Positions 1 through 7,916 of a stretch of 49,718 bases of DNA are shown piece by piece. Source of the stretch: a virus; IMG/VR virus record IMGVR_UViG_3300031749_000453, positions 1 through 49,718 of that record; one strand, given 5' to 3'. The translations under genes and the position numbers were made by a program. The notes below the pieces were generated by a model. That model saw only the letters and a list, made by a program, of their open reading frames with translations, did not search any database and was not told where the DNA came from. Every line of letters begins with the position of its first letter. Position 1 is the stretch's first letter.

Positions 1-492
1 TCATCGTTCGGCATTCAGCATGGCGATAAACTCTGCATATGGGAAGCAGGCGCCCGGATCGGTCTTCCCCCATCGTTTTCCCTGCTCAGTGTCCTCGTGT
101 CGGCGGATCGTCTCGGTCGCGGGCGCTAGCCCGTAGTGCCTGAGCCAGGCGGCGACCACGGCAACTCCGGTCTTGATTTGGTAGTCGCTGAACGAGTCGG
201 CCGCCGTTGGCTGGCAGAACTCGATAGACAGCCACCAAAGGTTGTCCTCCTCGGCGTGCCAGGCTTGCAGGTCGTCTGCGACTAGCTGGGCATGCTGGCC
301 CTCCAACACGCCGATGACCCGGTGCGCGCTCACCGTTCCGGGCTGCATCATGTAGTCGACCGTCGCCTGATACTCATCCTCCGGCGCGCATCGCTGCGAG
401 CGCGTCGCATGCAAGATCACCCCTTTCGTACCGGGGCGTGGTCCGCCATGGTTCGGCGACCTGAATACCGCGACCGGCTCGCCGGAGCCCAC
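1..492 (-). CDS. N-acetylmuramoyl-L-alanine amidase (endolysin of element B)
   Basis: This is a 163-residue family-2 (PGRP-like) amidase that should cut the bond between muramic acid and the stem peptide during lysis. The fold signature is visible: LHATR with the first zinc histidine near residue 28, VSAHRVIG near 55-61, IEF near 90-92, a second histidine in RRHED near 132, and TDPGACFP near 144-151, where the third ligand is expected. It is the last gene of the element B late operon, downstream of the glycosidase-like gene. Start: a GTG at 492 is the first usable start. No strong ribosome binding site is seen, so the exact N-terminus is unsure. There is no signal peptide, which fits a holin-dependent endolysin. 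Confidence 0.85.
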   Translation of the reverse strand: MGSGEPVAVFRSPNHGGPRPGTKGVILHATRSQRCAPEDEYQATVDYMMQPGTVSAHRVIGVLEGQHAQLVADDLQAWHAEEDNLWWLSIEFCQPTAADSFSDYQIKTGVAVVAAWLRHYGLAPATETIRRHEDTEQGKRWGKTDPGACFPYAEFIAMLNAER

Positions 493-530
493 GCCATTCC
501 GGCACGGACCGCCTGCCGAGGCTGACGACG

Positions 531-1739
531 CTAGAAAGGGTAGCGCTGGATAGCCCCCTTTAGCTGGTCCAGGGAGGCCTGGGCCTGGTCGGCGAGGAAC
601 TTCAGGTCATCAGCGGTAGGAGGCAAGCTGCCAATGCCAAGCAAGTGCTTGCGGAAATTGTCCTCGATACCGCCCGCGGCGACCCACAACTTGTAGAGTT
701 CGGGAAATTGTGCTGCGAGATCCATTTGATCACTCTCCTTATTGTCCCAAAGTAGATTCCGGTCTGGTGGCTCCAAAGTACGAAGTACGTCCACCGCTGG
801 GAGGTGCCGGTCTGGCTTGAACCAGGCCTGCGACTCCCACGCCGGATTAAAGAAACCCGCGGCGTAGTTGGCAATCAGCCAGAAATTTAGGCCGAAGTAC
901 CAGATTGGCGCCTCGCGCATGTGCTCGACCATCGCCTGGGCGAATTGTGCGTGCATCTCCTCACTGACTGGAGGGAATGTCCGGTCGTCACTATTACCGA
1001 CGCAAGGACCACCCTCCGTCGAGAGAACGGGGATCACCATACCAAGGTGTTCGTGGACGGTTTGCGCAACGAGCTCGTATCCCAGGAAGCTGCAGCGGTA
1101 CTCCGGCGACGCCGGTGGCATCTTGGTATTCAGGCGATAATCGGGAGGATGATTGAGGGTGTAGTTATGGACAGCAACCCAGACGCCACGGCTCCAGATC
1201 GTATCATGACTCTCTGGCTCGATCTCGTCGACCGCGCTCAGGAACTGCTGCAGGTAGTCGAGGTCATCCCAGTTGCCTCCAGGAGAAAGGGCGGGCGTTG
1301 AGGGGTAGCCTCCGAAAGAGATGATTGCTTTTGCCCACGGCACCCATACCCGTGCAAGCTCGGCGGGGTGAGCAATACCAGCACCAATCGGGTTCTCGTC
1401 CACGTTGTTGACCTCGTTGTGCGGGTCCTGCACGTAGCGGCCGCCACCTTCCTGAATGAACATTTGCTGCTGATGCAGCACCTCACCCTCGATTGGACAG
1501 GCACCAGGTCGCTCGATGTAGTACCGGTTGATGGGCTCCAAACCGATACTCAGGGCATATTTCGCCACTTCGACAGACGGGTTGAGGATGGTTACCCACG
1601 TCGCGTGCATCGCTCGCATCTCGGTGGCCCAGTGCTGGAAGAGCGGCAAGTCAGCGCCCTGTGTCGCTGCTGCCGTGTAGTGGAAGCCGATGCCGGTGTC
1701 ACCCGGCGGTCGACGATATGCGGTTAGGTCCACTTTCAT
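531..1739 (-). CDS. Clan GH-A-like glycoside hydrolase (phage tail or lysis enzyme)
   Basis: This protein of about 402 residues has a TIM-barrel glycosidase look. The acid/base site of clan GH-A enzymes is suggested by PHNEVN (Glu near residue 109) and the nucleophile by VLSTEGGP (Glu near 242). Many aromatic residues follow. The C-terminal 80 residues are helical and end in a short coiled-coil-like stretch. I chose the ATG at 1739. The frame stays open to 1811, but the extra residues read HPLSPWERAGVR, which is the translation of an interspersed repeat rather than protein. It lies between a small baseplate-like gene and the amidase, so it may act on the host surface or on peptidoglycan. Its substrate cannot be told from sequence. 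Confidence 0.65.
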   Translation of the reverse strand: MKVDLTAYRRPPGDTGIGFHYTAAATQGADLPLFQHWATEMRAMHATWVTILNPSVEVAKYALSIGLEPINRYYIERPGACPIEGEVLHQQQMFIQEGGGRYVQDPHNEVNNVDENPIGAGIAHPAELARVWVPWAKAIISFGGYPSTPALSPGGNWDDLDYLQQFLSAVDEIEPESHDTIWSRGVWVAVHNYTLNHPPDYRLNTKMPPASPEYRCSFLGYELVAQTVHEHLGMVIPVLSTEGGPCVGNSDDRTFPPVSEEMHAQFAQAMVEHMREAPIWYFGLNFWLIANYAAGFFNPAWESQAWFKPDRHLPAVDVLRTLEPPDRNLLWDNKESDQMDLAAQFPELYKLWVAAGGIEDNFRKHLLGIGSLPPTADDLKFLADQAQASLDQLKGAIQRYPF

Positions 1740-1750
1740 TCCCCTTTCGT

Positions 1751-1822
1751 CCGAGAGGGGGTGGGCCCTCACCCCGGCCCTCTCCCAGGGGGAGAGGGGG
1801 TGGGTCGTCACCCCGGCCCTAG
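1751..1822. repeat. GC-rich interspersed repeat (CCCTCTCCCAGGGGGAGAGGG type)
   Basis: Two copies of a CACCCCGGCCCT-like module flank a CCCTCTCCCAGGGGGAGAGG palindrome. Related copies occur at 47376-47475 and 49603-49718. All lie in element B and none was noticed in element A. The repeat sits at the 5' end of the glycosidase gene and artificially lengthens its open frame. Confidence 0.75.
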
Positions 1823-2034
1823 CCGTACACTGCGATCACGGCCCCATCCTCTGGGTTGGCGGCGTCGAGAAAGGCGACGATGCAGCTTCGGCCGGCGACC
1901 ATCTCGGCGCTGGCGATATTGCGCGCCACCTTCACGCCGCCAAGGTAGGAGGCTAGCGAACCGGTGATCTGCACCGTCGCCGTGTGCGTGCCCGCGTCGT
2001 AGCCCCTCAAGATGCCGTGCTCAAGCACCGTCAC
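1819..2034 (-). CDS. Small baseplate/spike-like beta protein
   Basis: The product is 71 residues, rich in valine, glycine and threonine, with alternating hydrophobics (ATVQITGSL, CIVAFLDA) as in small OB-fold or beta-barrel phage proteins. The GTG start at 2034 has a strong ribosome binding site (AAAGGAGGAGCAA). It follows the hub-like gene across the repeat cluster at 2045-2230 and precedes the glycosidase. I do not recognise a named family. A role at the tail tip is inferred from position only. Confidence 0.6.
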   Translation of the reverse strand: MTVLEHGILRGYDAGTHTATVQITGSLASYLGGVKVARNIASAEMVAGRSCIVAFLDAANPEDGAVIAVYG

Positions 2035-2044
2035 TTGCTCCTCC

Positions 2045-2128
2045 TTTCCTTCTCACCGCGGAGACGCGGAGAGAACGAGGTTCTACTTTCCTTCTCACCA
2101 CGGAGACACGGAGAGAACGAGGTTCCAC
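2045..2128. repeat. Tandem 42-bp repeat, CGGAGACACGGAGAGAAC type
   Basis: Two head-to-tail 42-bp copies (2045-2086 and 2087-2128) differ at only a few positions. A third partial copy starts at 2129. An inverted relative (CTCCGTGCCTCCGTATCTCC) lies at about 2197-2216, so the whole 2040-2230 interval looks like an inserted interspersed repeat with inverted ends. Similar CACGGAGGCACGGAGA sequence recurs at about 4316-4333 and inverted at about 4580-4596. Confidence 0.8.
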
Positions 2129-2230
2129 TTTCCTTTCTTGCCCCTTGTGGACAGGTTCTCAGAGAAGGGGCAAAGCAGCACAAGGAACAAGGAAATCTCC
2201 GTGCCTCCGTATCTCCGTGTTGCACCGAGG

Positions 2231-4291
2231 CTAGTCCGTCGAGGCGAGGGTAAGGTGCTGCTCGTAGATGGCTTTGCTGGTGCGCGAATACTTCGTGGCG
2301 ATCGCCACGATGCGTCTCTTTTGTAGATTCAGCGAGACCTGCGGCGCGGTGATCCGAACACAGTCCCAGACCTGCGCACCGCAGTGGGGCGGGATGCAAA
2401 TGTGGTCGGCCTGGAAGTGGCGGGCTGCGGCGGCGAGCGCCGTGCCGGCCCTGGTGGTGGCATTGGCGCCGCTGGCCTGATTGAGGTCGCGGATCTGGGC
2501 GATCGCGTCGTACACGCGGTTGATCTCCGACCAGTGGAAAGTCTCGCCGAAGACGCCGTCGCCGAAAACCTGGGTCCGGTTGGGTGCGAAAGACCGCTGG
2601 GTGTAACGCCCTTCGTAGATGGGGTGGTCGGTGCCAAGCGTGTAGGTCGAGGCATCGGTCGGCGCTGGTCTCGTGACATACGCGCGACCGCCGGCGAAGA
2701 ACAGCTCGTCGGGGACCATCGCCAGCAGGCTCTGCACCGCCGCCTTGGCCGACTCGCCGGGATGGATGGTGAAGGCTGGCTGCCAGGCCATCAGCTCGGA
2801 CGACGTCGCGCCGGTCGTGAGGCAGTCGATCCCGGCACGGGCGACAACGAAGCGCAGCATCTCCCAGATCGTGAGCGTCCCCGCCGGCCAGGAGAACTGG
2901 CGCCGGGCTACCCAGCGCTCGAGGAGCGCCCACCCGTCGACGCCGTGGACCACCAGCCGGCAATCGCCCGCCGTGACTCGCCATTCGAAGTGGTCCACCC
3001 AGAAGGTCGGACCGGCGGCCGCCTCCGCGCCGGCGGCGGTGCAATAGCCGAGGGAGACCGCGATCTGCGCCCCGCGCTGTAGGTCGCTGAGGCCAGCCGC
3101 CCCAGGGACATTATACTGGCCTTCGTGGTTCGGCAGGTGGATCTCCACCCCACCACTGTCCTGCGCTTCGGTCATCTCCAGCGCCACGACGTCGGCAGAT
3201 AGGTCGGTCCCCACCACGGAGTGGATCTCGGCCTGCCAAACGCCGGAGGGGGCTGTAAGATAGGCCAGGTTGCCGACGGCGGTGGCGGCCAGACCGAAGG
3301 GTGCGCTGATCGGCACTACCGGATTGGGCGGGTAGTTGAAGGGCACTGGCTCCCGCCAGATGCCTTCCTGATACGTGGCGCTCGGCATCGCATGCGTCCA
3401 GAACGGGCGGTTGTAGGGTTGAGCGCCAGCATATGATTCGGCGAAGATCAGGCGGTAGACGTCGGCCTTCACCGCGAAGGGATAGGCATAAGCGACGCCG
3501 GACGAGGCGCTGGCGGCAGTGACTTCCTTGAGGTCGGACCAGGTGTTCGTCGCCGGGGCGTACTGCACGGTCCAGACCTTGGGGTTGCCCGCCGGCTCGG
3601 TTCCGGCGAGGACGATGGGGTACTGTTCGACATTGCCGCCCCAGAAGACGTGCAGGCCGGTAATGCTGCCAAAGGCGGAAGGGCAAGCGAAGGGACCAAA
3701 GCTGGCGAGGGCCGCGTACGACCAAAAGCAGACCTTGAGCGTATTGCCCCCCTCGGAGTAGACCGCCAGCCGGTAGCCGGTGGAGGGGACAGGGGCGGCG
3801 TCGGCGCTGTCGACGATGCTGCAGTGCCCCGGCGTCGCGGTCGGCAGCAGGGCCAGGTCCCACGGGCCGGTCCAGGTGGCGCCGTAGTCGGTCGATTGCA
3901 TGCCCACTAGGCGGTCGCCGCCCCCATTGAAGAAGGCCAGCCAGATGTCGCCGGGACGGTACGGCGAAGCGTTCATCCCGACGTTGGTGTTCAGATAGGC
4001 GTCGGTGTGGATGGCGACCCAAGCGCCGAAGGGCGCGCCCATTCCCGGCACCGCCACGCGATTGCCCCAGACCGTGGACCGGCTAGCCTCATTGGTAACC
4101 CGGACGCGGGTCAACGAGCCATCCGCAGCACAGGCCGCCGCATGATGAGCATCCGGCTCGGCGCCAACGTAGATCCGCACCCAGTCGAGACGCCGTACAT
4201 TGGTGATCTGCCGCGACACGTTGACCCTGACGTACGGCGTGCGCACCGCCGCCTGCTGCGCCGCGACAAGCGTAGGACTCAACCCAATCAT
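2231..4291 (-). CDS. Tail hub/receptor-binding protein with Asp-box propeller
   Basis: This is a 686-residue protein. The N-terminal two thirds contain an Asp-box (STDYGATWTG) and repeated beta segments, as in BNR/sialidase-type propellers. The C-terminal third contains a hub-like stretch (VHGVDGWALLERW, then a long helix) that resembles element A's hub at 14701-15936, which has a matching AVDGFAVL segment. A fusion of tail hub and receptor-binding propeller is therefore likely. The ATG at 4291 has a good ribosome binding site (GGGAGGGGAA). Between this gene and the connector gene a siphovirus normally has tail-tube, chaperone and tape-measure genes. Here there is only a 328-bp repeat-rich gap, so those genes appear to be missing. 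Confidence 0.6.
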   Translation of the reverse strand: MIGLSPTLVAAQQAAVRTPYVRVNVSRQITNVRRLDWVRIYVGAEPDAHHAAACAADGSLTRVRVTNEASRSTVWGNRVAVPGMGAPFGAWVAIHTDAYLNTNVGMNASPYRPGDIWLAFFNGGGDRLVGMQSTDYGATWTGPWDLALLPTATPGHCSIVDSADAAPVPSTGYRLAVYSEGGNTLKVCFWSYAALASFGPFACPSAFGSITGLHVFWGGNVEQYPIVLAGTEPAGNPKVWTVQYAPATNTWSDLKEVTAASASSGVAYAYPFAVKADVYRLIFAESYAGAQPYNRPFWTHAMPSATYQEGIWREPVPFNYPPNPVVPISAPFGLAATAVGNLAYLTAPSGVWQAEIHSVVGTDLSADVVALEMTEAQDSGGVEIHLPNHEGQYNVPGAAGLSDLQRGAQIAVSLGYCTAAGAEAAAGPTFWVDHFEWRVTAGDCRLVVHGVDGWALLERWVARRQFSWPAGTLTIWEMLRFVVARAGIDCLTTGATSSELMAWQPAFTIHPGESAKAAVQSLLAMVPDELFFAGGRAYVTRPAPTDASTYTLGTDHPIYEGRYTQRSFAPNRTQVFGDGVFGETFHWSEINRVYDAIAQIRDLNQASGANATTRAGTALAAAARHFQADHICIPPHCGAQVWDCVRITAPQVSLNLQKRRIVAIATKYSRTSKAIYEQHLTLASTD

Positions 4292-4619
4292 TTCCCCTCC
4301 CGAGATCTAACTCGCCACGGAGGCACGGAGACGGGGCCTTCCGGATGTCTTTTGGTCGCCGCCGTGTCCGGGCCCACGTAGGTTTCGGACATGGTGCCAA
4401 GCCTTCGTGGTATACGGTCCGGAACCTATGCCGGACCTTGCCGCGCTGGTGGCACCCCCGTTCATGAACGGGGGTGCGCCCCTGCGGGGCGAGGGCAGTT
4501 CGCGAACCGCTCCTACAATGCATCGCCTCTGCGGACGGTGGTGCCGCCTGCCCCGTGTTGAAGACCCATAGGCCTAGTCCTCTCCGTGCCTCCTGTCTGG
4601 GTGTTAGACCGTATCTTCG
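4292..4619. other. Repeat-rich intergenic gap of element B
   Basis: No convincing gene is seen. The gap is bounded by inverted copies of a CACGGAGGCACGGAGA sequence (about 4316-4333 and 4580-4596). It also holds a perfect 26-bp palindrome (4452-4477), a CGCCCC-TGC-GGGGCG hairpin (4478-4492) and a GTTCGCGAACCGC palindrome fragment (about 4498-4512). It lies where tail tube and tape-measure genes would be expected. A deletion scar later colonised by repeats is a reasonable reading. Confidence 0.6.
4452..4477. repeat. Perfect 26-bp palindrome
   Basis: The sequence starts GCACCCCCGTTCA and its second 13 bases are the exact reverse complement. It is followed at once by a second short hairpin (4478-4492). 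It could fold as a stable RNA hairpin but has no T-run on either strand, so it is more like a REP-type element than a terminator. Confidence 0.85.
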
Positions 4620-5246
4620 TTACGGCCCGTAGTCGGTGGCCTTGGAGACCGTGAGCGCGTAGGGGCTGTATAGGCGGGCGGTTCTCAGCTTCGCGCCTAG
4701 GCCTCTGAGCTGCCGCCGGAACTCCACCAGCCAGAGCTGGCCGAGGCGCTGGAAATCCAGGTCGGCATCCCCGCCGACATTCAGGCGGTCGGTGTTGTAG
4801 ATCGCCTGCTCCAAGGCGGCGAAGCCGGCGGCGCCGGTGGCGATGACCGCCTCATGGGCGGTCGGGATGGTCGAAGTGCTCTCGTCGAGGGTATGGGCAC
4901 AGCCCCAGTAGACCTTGCAGTTGGTGCCGTCGGGCACCTCTTCGCCGAGGAAGGTCAGCGTCGCCTGCCAGACGGCAAAGCGCTGGTAGGCCGGCGGGAA
5001 CTGCCCGAGCCTCCACTCCGCAGCGTAGACCTTGATCAGCCCGGCCAGCGAGGCCAGCGAGAGATCGCGGCTGCCGGCTGTCGTCGCCAGCGTCGTTACC
5101 TGCTCCAGCGGGGCGGCCAGCGAGTAGTCCTGCACCGCTCTGGCGATGTGCCGGTCCAGCACCGCATCAGTCCACCGGTAGCTCCCGGCCACCTCGTCGT
5201 GCAGGTCCTGCCGCACCGCCGCCCGGATTGTCGTCAAAGTGCTCAT
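4620..5246 (-). CDS. Head-tail connector/adaptor-like protein (element B)
   Basis: This 208-residue protein starts STLTTIRAAVRQDLHDE, followed by YRWTDAVLDRHIARAVQDY, a pattern typical of phage connector proteins encoded just after the capsid gene. The start codon directly abuts the capsid stop (TAGATG), so translation is likely coupled. Mostly alpha-helical with aromatic-rich segments. I assign it by position and the N-terminal pattern. Confidence 0.65.
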   Translation of the reverse strand: MSTLTTIRAAVRQDLHDEVAGSYRWTDAVLDRHIARAVQDYSLAAPLEQVTTLATTAGSRDLSLASLAGLIKVYAAEWRLGQFPPAYQRFAVWQATLTFLGEEVPDGTNCKVYWGCAHTLDESTSTIPTAHEAVIATGAAGFAALEQAIYNTDRLNVGGDADLDFQRLGQLWLVEFRRQLRGLGAKLRTARLYSPYALTVSKATDYGP

Positions 5247-6140
5247 CTAGTCTCTCACGCCCGTAAGCTTGGCCAGGGCCTTGGTGGAGAAGAGCGCCAG
5301 GGAGACGTAGGCCTTGATCCGCGTGCGGTCGGCGTCCTTGGTCTCTAGGGGCCCGAGGCGCTGGATCTGGATAATCTGGTTCGGCGGCGCGCCACCGACG
5401 AGTCCGGCCAGGGCATCCTCGCCCATCCGAAAGGCATAGATCGTCGAGCAGTCGCTACTCGTCCCCACCGTCTTATTGTCGGAAATCCAATCGCTGACGG
5501 CGATCTGAATCCCGTCGTAGAAAGTGACCATCTCGCCGAATTGGTTGCGGTCGGTTTCGAGGATGTTGCCGCTGGAGGCCCGCAGTTGCTTCAGCTTCCG
5601 GCGGCTGCGCTTGCTCATCAGCAACAGGTCGGGCTTGCCGCCCTCCACTTGGTCGATGAGCTGGTCGAGAAAGGCCGTGGTCAGCGTGGCCCCATTGGCA
5701 CCGCTGCTGACGGTCTGGCCGGCGGCGCAGAGAAGGTCGATCCCGACGAACGAGTTAGACGTGCCGTCGCCGTTGATCAGGGTGTCTTCGAGCTTGTTCC
5801 GGACGGCCTTCGCCTTGAGTTGAATAATCGCCGCCTCGATATCCTGAACGTTCGAGCGGGTCTTGCGGATATACTCGTCGACGTCGGCATCGCCGCCCAG
5901 GATGGTCAGGGTGGCCGTGATCTGGGTGAAGGTGGGCGTGGACTCGGTCCAGGTGTCGCCCACTGCGTAGAAGGCCGCGGTCGCCGCGGCATTCTCGCGG
6001 TTGTAGGTTAGGGCGTTGCCGTTGATCTCGATCCATGGCAGCCTCTGCATCAAGGGGGAATCATAGATGATCTCCTCCATAACCCCCTTGACCACCAAGT
6101 CATTAGATAGTCTCGCCGCATCCGCTATGGTCAGTGCCAT
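5247..6140 (-). CDS. Major capsid protein (element B)
   Basis: A 297-residue HK97-fold-type capsid protein is predicted. Supporting features are the N-terminal ALTIADAARLSND, the YNRENAAATAAFYAVGDTW segment, the DVDEYIRKTRSNVQDIEAA spine-like helix, and the C-terminal LGPLETKDADRTRIKAYVSL, which matches the end of many phage capsid proteins. The ATG at 6140 has a strong AGGAGGTTCAGGTC ribosome binding site. It follows the scaffold gene and precedes the connector, the normal order for head genes. Confidence 0.85.
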   Translation of the reverse strand: MALTIADAARLSNDLVVKGVMEEIIYDSPLMQRLPWIEINGNALTYNRENAAATAAFYAVGDTWTESTPTFTQITATLTILGGDADVDEYIRKTRSNVQDIEAAIIQLKAKAVRNKLEDTLINGDGTSNSFVGIDLLCAAGQTVSSGANGATLTTAFLDQLIDQVEGGKPDLLLMSKRSRRKLKQLRASSGNILETDRNQFGEMVTFYDGIQIAVSDWISDNKTVGTSSDCSTIYAFRMGEDALAGLVGGAPPNQIIQIQRLGPLETKDADRTRIKAYVSLALFSTKALAKLTGVRD

Positions 6141-6196
6141 GACCTGAACCTCCTCAATTATTCTAGCCGTCAGCTCTCAGCCGTCAGTAGGCCTCA

Positions 6197-6261
6197 TCAT
6201 TCCGGCGAGGGCTGCAATCCAACCCCCCGCGAGGCCTGGACCCCGCCTTTCGCCGGCATGA
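6197..6261. repeat. Inverted-repeat element between scaffold and capsid genes of B
   Basis: TCATTCCGGCG (6197-6207) and CGCCGGCATGA (6251-6261) are nearly perfect inverted copies. They surround a GC-rich core that includes CCCGCCTTTCGCCGGC. This resembles the widespread bacterial 'CGCGGGAATGACG' repeat class. No gene is seen here, and the element breaks the otherwise tight head operon. Confidence 0.65.
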
Positions 6262-6279
6262 CGGGGGCCCTCCTGCCAG

Positions 6280-6792
6280 CTACCCTTGCGCCAGGCCCGC
6301 CATGATCTTTTCCCTTGGCGACAGCATACTTAGGTCGGGCTGCAAGCGACCGGGGGCGCCGGGTGGGACGCGGTGGTCGGCGGTCTCCGCCGCAAGTTGA
6401 TGGCGCACCTTCGCCACCACCTCCTTGGCGATGGCCACGGCGCGGTCGAGTTCCTCGACGCTGTTGCCGACCACCAGCTCGGCCGGCAGGTCGGGCGAGG
6501 CCTGCAGCAGGGCTTGCCGATACTTCGGCACGGTGGCATTCAGCTTCTCTCGCAGGCCGTCGATTTCCGCCTGATACCGCCCCACGGCGGCTTCCAGTTC
6601 CCCGACGCGATGCCGCAGGCCACCTACGTCTGGCGGCTGGCCGGCAGCGGGTTGTTCTTCGGTGGCCTGCCCTGCGGCGTCCTGCGACGCCGCGTCCGCC
6701 GTGCTCTGCGCGTGAGTGGGGTCGAGAGGGCCTCCGGCGTCGGCCAGGGGCGCCTCCGGCGTGATGTTCGCCTCTTGTTGGACAGTGTCCAT
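6280..6792 (-). CDS. Capsid scaffold-like protein (element B)
   Basis: This 170-residue protein lies directly between portal and capsid, the usual place for the scaffold. The first 60 residues are Ala/Glu/Gln/Pro-rich and probably disordered. They are followed by a heptad-like coiled coil (RHRVGELEAAVGRYQAEIDG) and a helical tail ending SPREKIMAGLAQG. The ATG at 6792 has a perfect ribosome binding site (AAAGGAGGAACG). A scaffold would guide shell assembly and then leave or be degraded. Confidence 0.75.
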   Translation of the reverse strand: MDTVQQEANITPEAPLADAGGPLDPTHAQSTADAASQDAAGQATEEQPAAGQPPDVGGLRHRVGELEAAVGRYQAEIDGLREKLNATVPKYRQALLQASPDLPAELVVGNSVEELDRAVAIAKEVVAKVRHQLAAETADHRVPPGAPGRLQPDLSMLSPREKIMAGLAQG

Positions 6793-6818
6793 CGTTCCTC
6801 CTTTCTGGAATGCAGACT

Positions 6819-7400
6819 TCAGCCTTTCTTCCCCGAGTTGATCCCGCGAATCTTTTCTTCCTCCGCCGTCCATTCGGCGAAGGTCTGCTGGGGGTCGCGG
6901 ACGCCGAGGCTATCGGCGGCCAGGCGGCGGGAGTGGATGCCGGCGTTGACCAGCCTGACCTCGTCGATGATGGCGCGCGATTGGTCGCTGGGCAGCACAG
7001 GGCCCCAGACCGGTCGCGAGGACGGCGCCGCTAGGCGCAGCTTGGTGAACTGCTCCATCAGCCGGAAGACCATCTCGTTGCGCTGTCGGAAGACGGCGCT
7101 CCGGATCAGCCGCTTGCGGCGGACCTTCTGCAGCAGCGGGTGGAGCTCCATCTCCAAGGCCACCCCCGAAAGGGCCTTCTGGTTATCGCCGAACGCTGTG
7201 CGGGGCGTTTCGGCGAGGTCGTGCAAGGTGCGATAGAGCAGGTTGATGTAGTCGACGTGCAGCTCCACCCCACCGCCAGAGAGCAGGTCCAGCAGGTAGG
7301 CCTTGGCGTTTTCTGGCAGGGTCCAGACCGACCCCGGGGCGACGGCGATGTCCTCGGCCTCTTGTACATTCTCCAGCACGGCCACCGGATGGCCCGAGAG
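6819..7400 (-). pseudogene. Portal protein, C-terminal half (split by insertion of element A)
   Basis: These 193 residues are the C-terminal half of an SPP1 gp6-like portal. In frame from the core the protein reads LSGHPVAVLENV, then EDIAVAPGSVWTLPENAKA, a wing-to-stem segment typical of that family, and ends in a helical region. The N-terminal half lies at 45124-45879. Joining the two at the CTCG core gives LILE-LSGHPVAV with no frame shift, about 445 residues in total. A stop codon lies just upstream, inside phage A DNA. Any product here would have to start at an internal GTG (7385) and would lack the clip and most of the portal fold. The head operon of B is therefore inactive unless A excises. 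Confidence 0.9.
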
Positions 7401-7430
7401 CTCGCCCTTTACAGATCAATCCGTAACGCT
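7381..7430. other. attL: left junction of prophage A (core CTCG 7401-7404)
   Basis: Portal coding DNA of element B ends and phage A DNA begins at a 4-bp CTCG shared with the right junction (45124-45127). The phage-side half-site is TACAGATCAATCCG (7410-7423). Its reverse complement matches 12 of 14 positions of the phage-side half-site at the right end (45105-45118). The symmetry centre falls between T and C of CTCG, as expected for a serine-integrase crossover dinucleotide. The short core also fits a serine rather than a tyrosine integrase. Confidence 0.85.
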
Positions 7431-7440
7431 AGAGCAGAAG

Positions 7441-7731
7441 ATGCAGTTTCTGGGGACCAGTCAGCTAGCCGAGAAGCTCGGCGTCAGCCGCAGCCGGATC
7501 AGCCGCATGGCACAGGCAGGCGAGATCCCTTCACTGCGGGGTGGCTCGCACTACTACGTCCCCGTGGATGCCGAGCTCCCCAAACGCCACTGCCAATCCT
7601 GCGGCACGGAGCTCGTCAAACCGGCCAACCGCCAGTATTGGTGCGCGGCATGCAGTCGGGAGAAATGTCGGGAGCGGCGCCGCAACTGGTGGCGAGAGAA
7701 GCACGGCAAGGGAGCAGTCCGCGCGAAATGA
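7441..7731 (+). CDS. Excisionase-like HTH plus zinc-ribbon protein at the left end of phage A
   Basis: This 96-residue protein has a MerR/excisionase-type winged helix-turn-helix (FLGTSQLAEKLGVSRSRISR, then a GEIPSLRGGSHYYVP wing, residues about 3-45). A C-terminal CQSCG...CAAC zinc ribbon and a basic tail (RERRRNWWREKHGKG) follow. It should bind DNA and could be the recombination directionality factor. Only 36 bp of phage DNA lies between the att core and its ATG, too little for a normal promoter, and its ribosome binding site is weak. In the excised circle its frame is continuous with the integrase gene with no stop between, so it may be made as an integrase fusion or by coupling. It converges with the lysin gene. 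Confidence 0.7.
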   Translation: MQFLGTSQLAEKLGVSRSRISRMAQAGEIPSLRGGSHYYVPVDAELPKRHCQSCGTELVKPANRQYWCAACSREKCRERRRNWWREKHGKGAVRAK

Positions 7732-7791
7732 AGCGTCGGCGAACGCTGGCTCCGGTTCGGCCGGCTAGCCCAAGGAGGAAAGAGAGGATAG

Positions 7792-7887
7792 ATGAACATC
7801 AACGTGGGGGTGGGAGCCTCACCTCGATATCCAGCGACTCCTTTAATTGCTCGGCCCGCCGTTAACAGATCGGGTCGATTTCGTTAA
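7792..7887 (+). CDS. Possible 31-residue peptide
   Basis: An ATG at 7792 lies behind AAGGAGG and a closer GAGG. It opens a 31-codon frame beginning NINVGVGASPRYPATP. It follows the HTH gene by 60 bp on the same strand. The peptide has no recognisable domain and may be chance. The ribosome-binding-like sequence is the only positive sign. Confidence 0.2.
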   Translation: MNINVGVGASPRYPATPLIARPAVNRSGRFR

Positions 7888-7916
7888 TTGCCCGGGCACT
7901 CCTTCATGCCCTGCCT

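Noticed and set aside
2031-3044. 337-residue minus-strand open frame overlapping the hub gene
   Set aside because: It is Arg/His-rich, lies in another frame of the 686-residue hub gene, and its end is pure repeat translation. It is a shadow of a GC-rich gene.
7303-7440. Upstream extension of the HTH gene frame
   Set aside because: It is antisense to the portal C-terminal half in the prophage. In the circle these positions are replaced by integrase codons.
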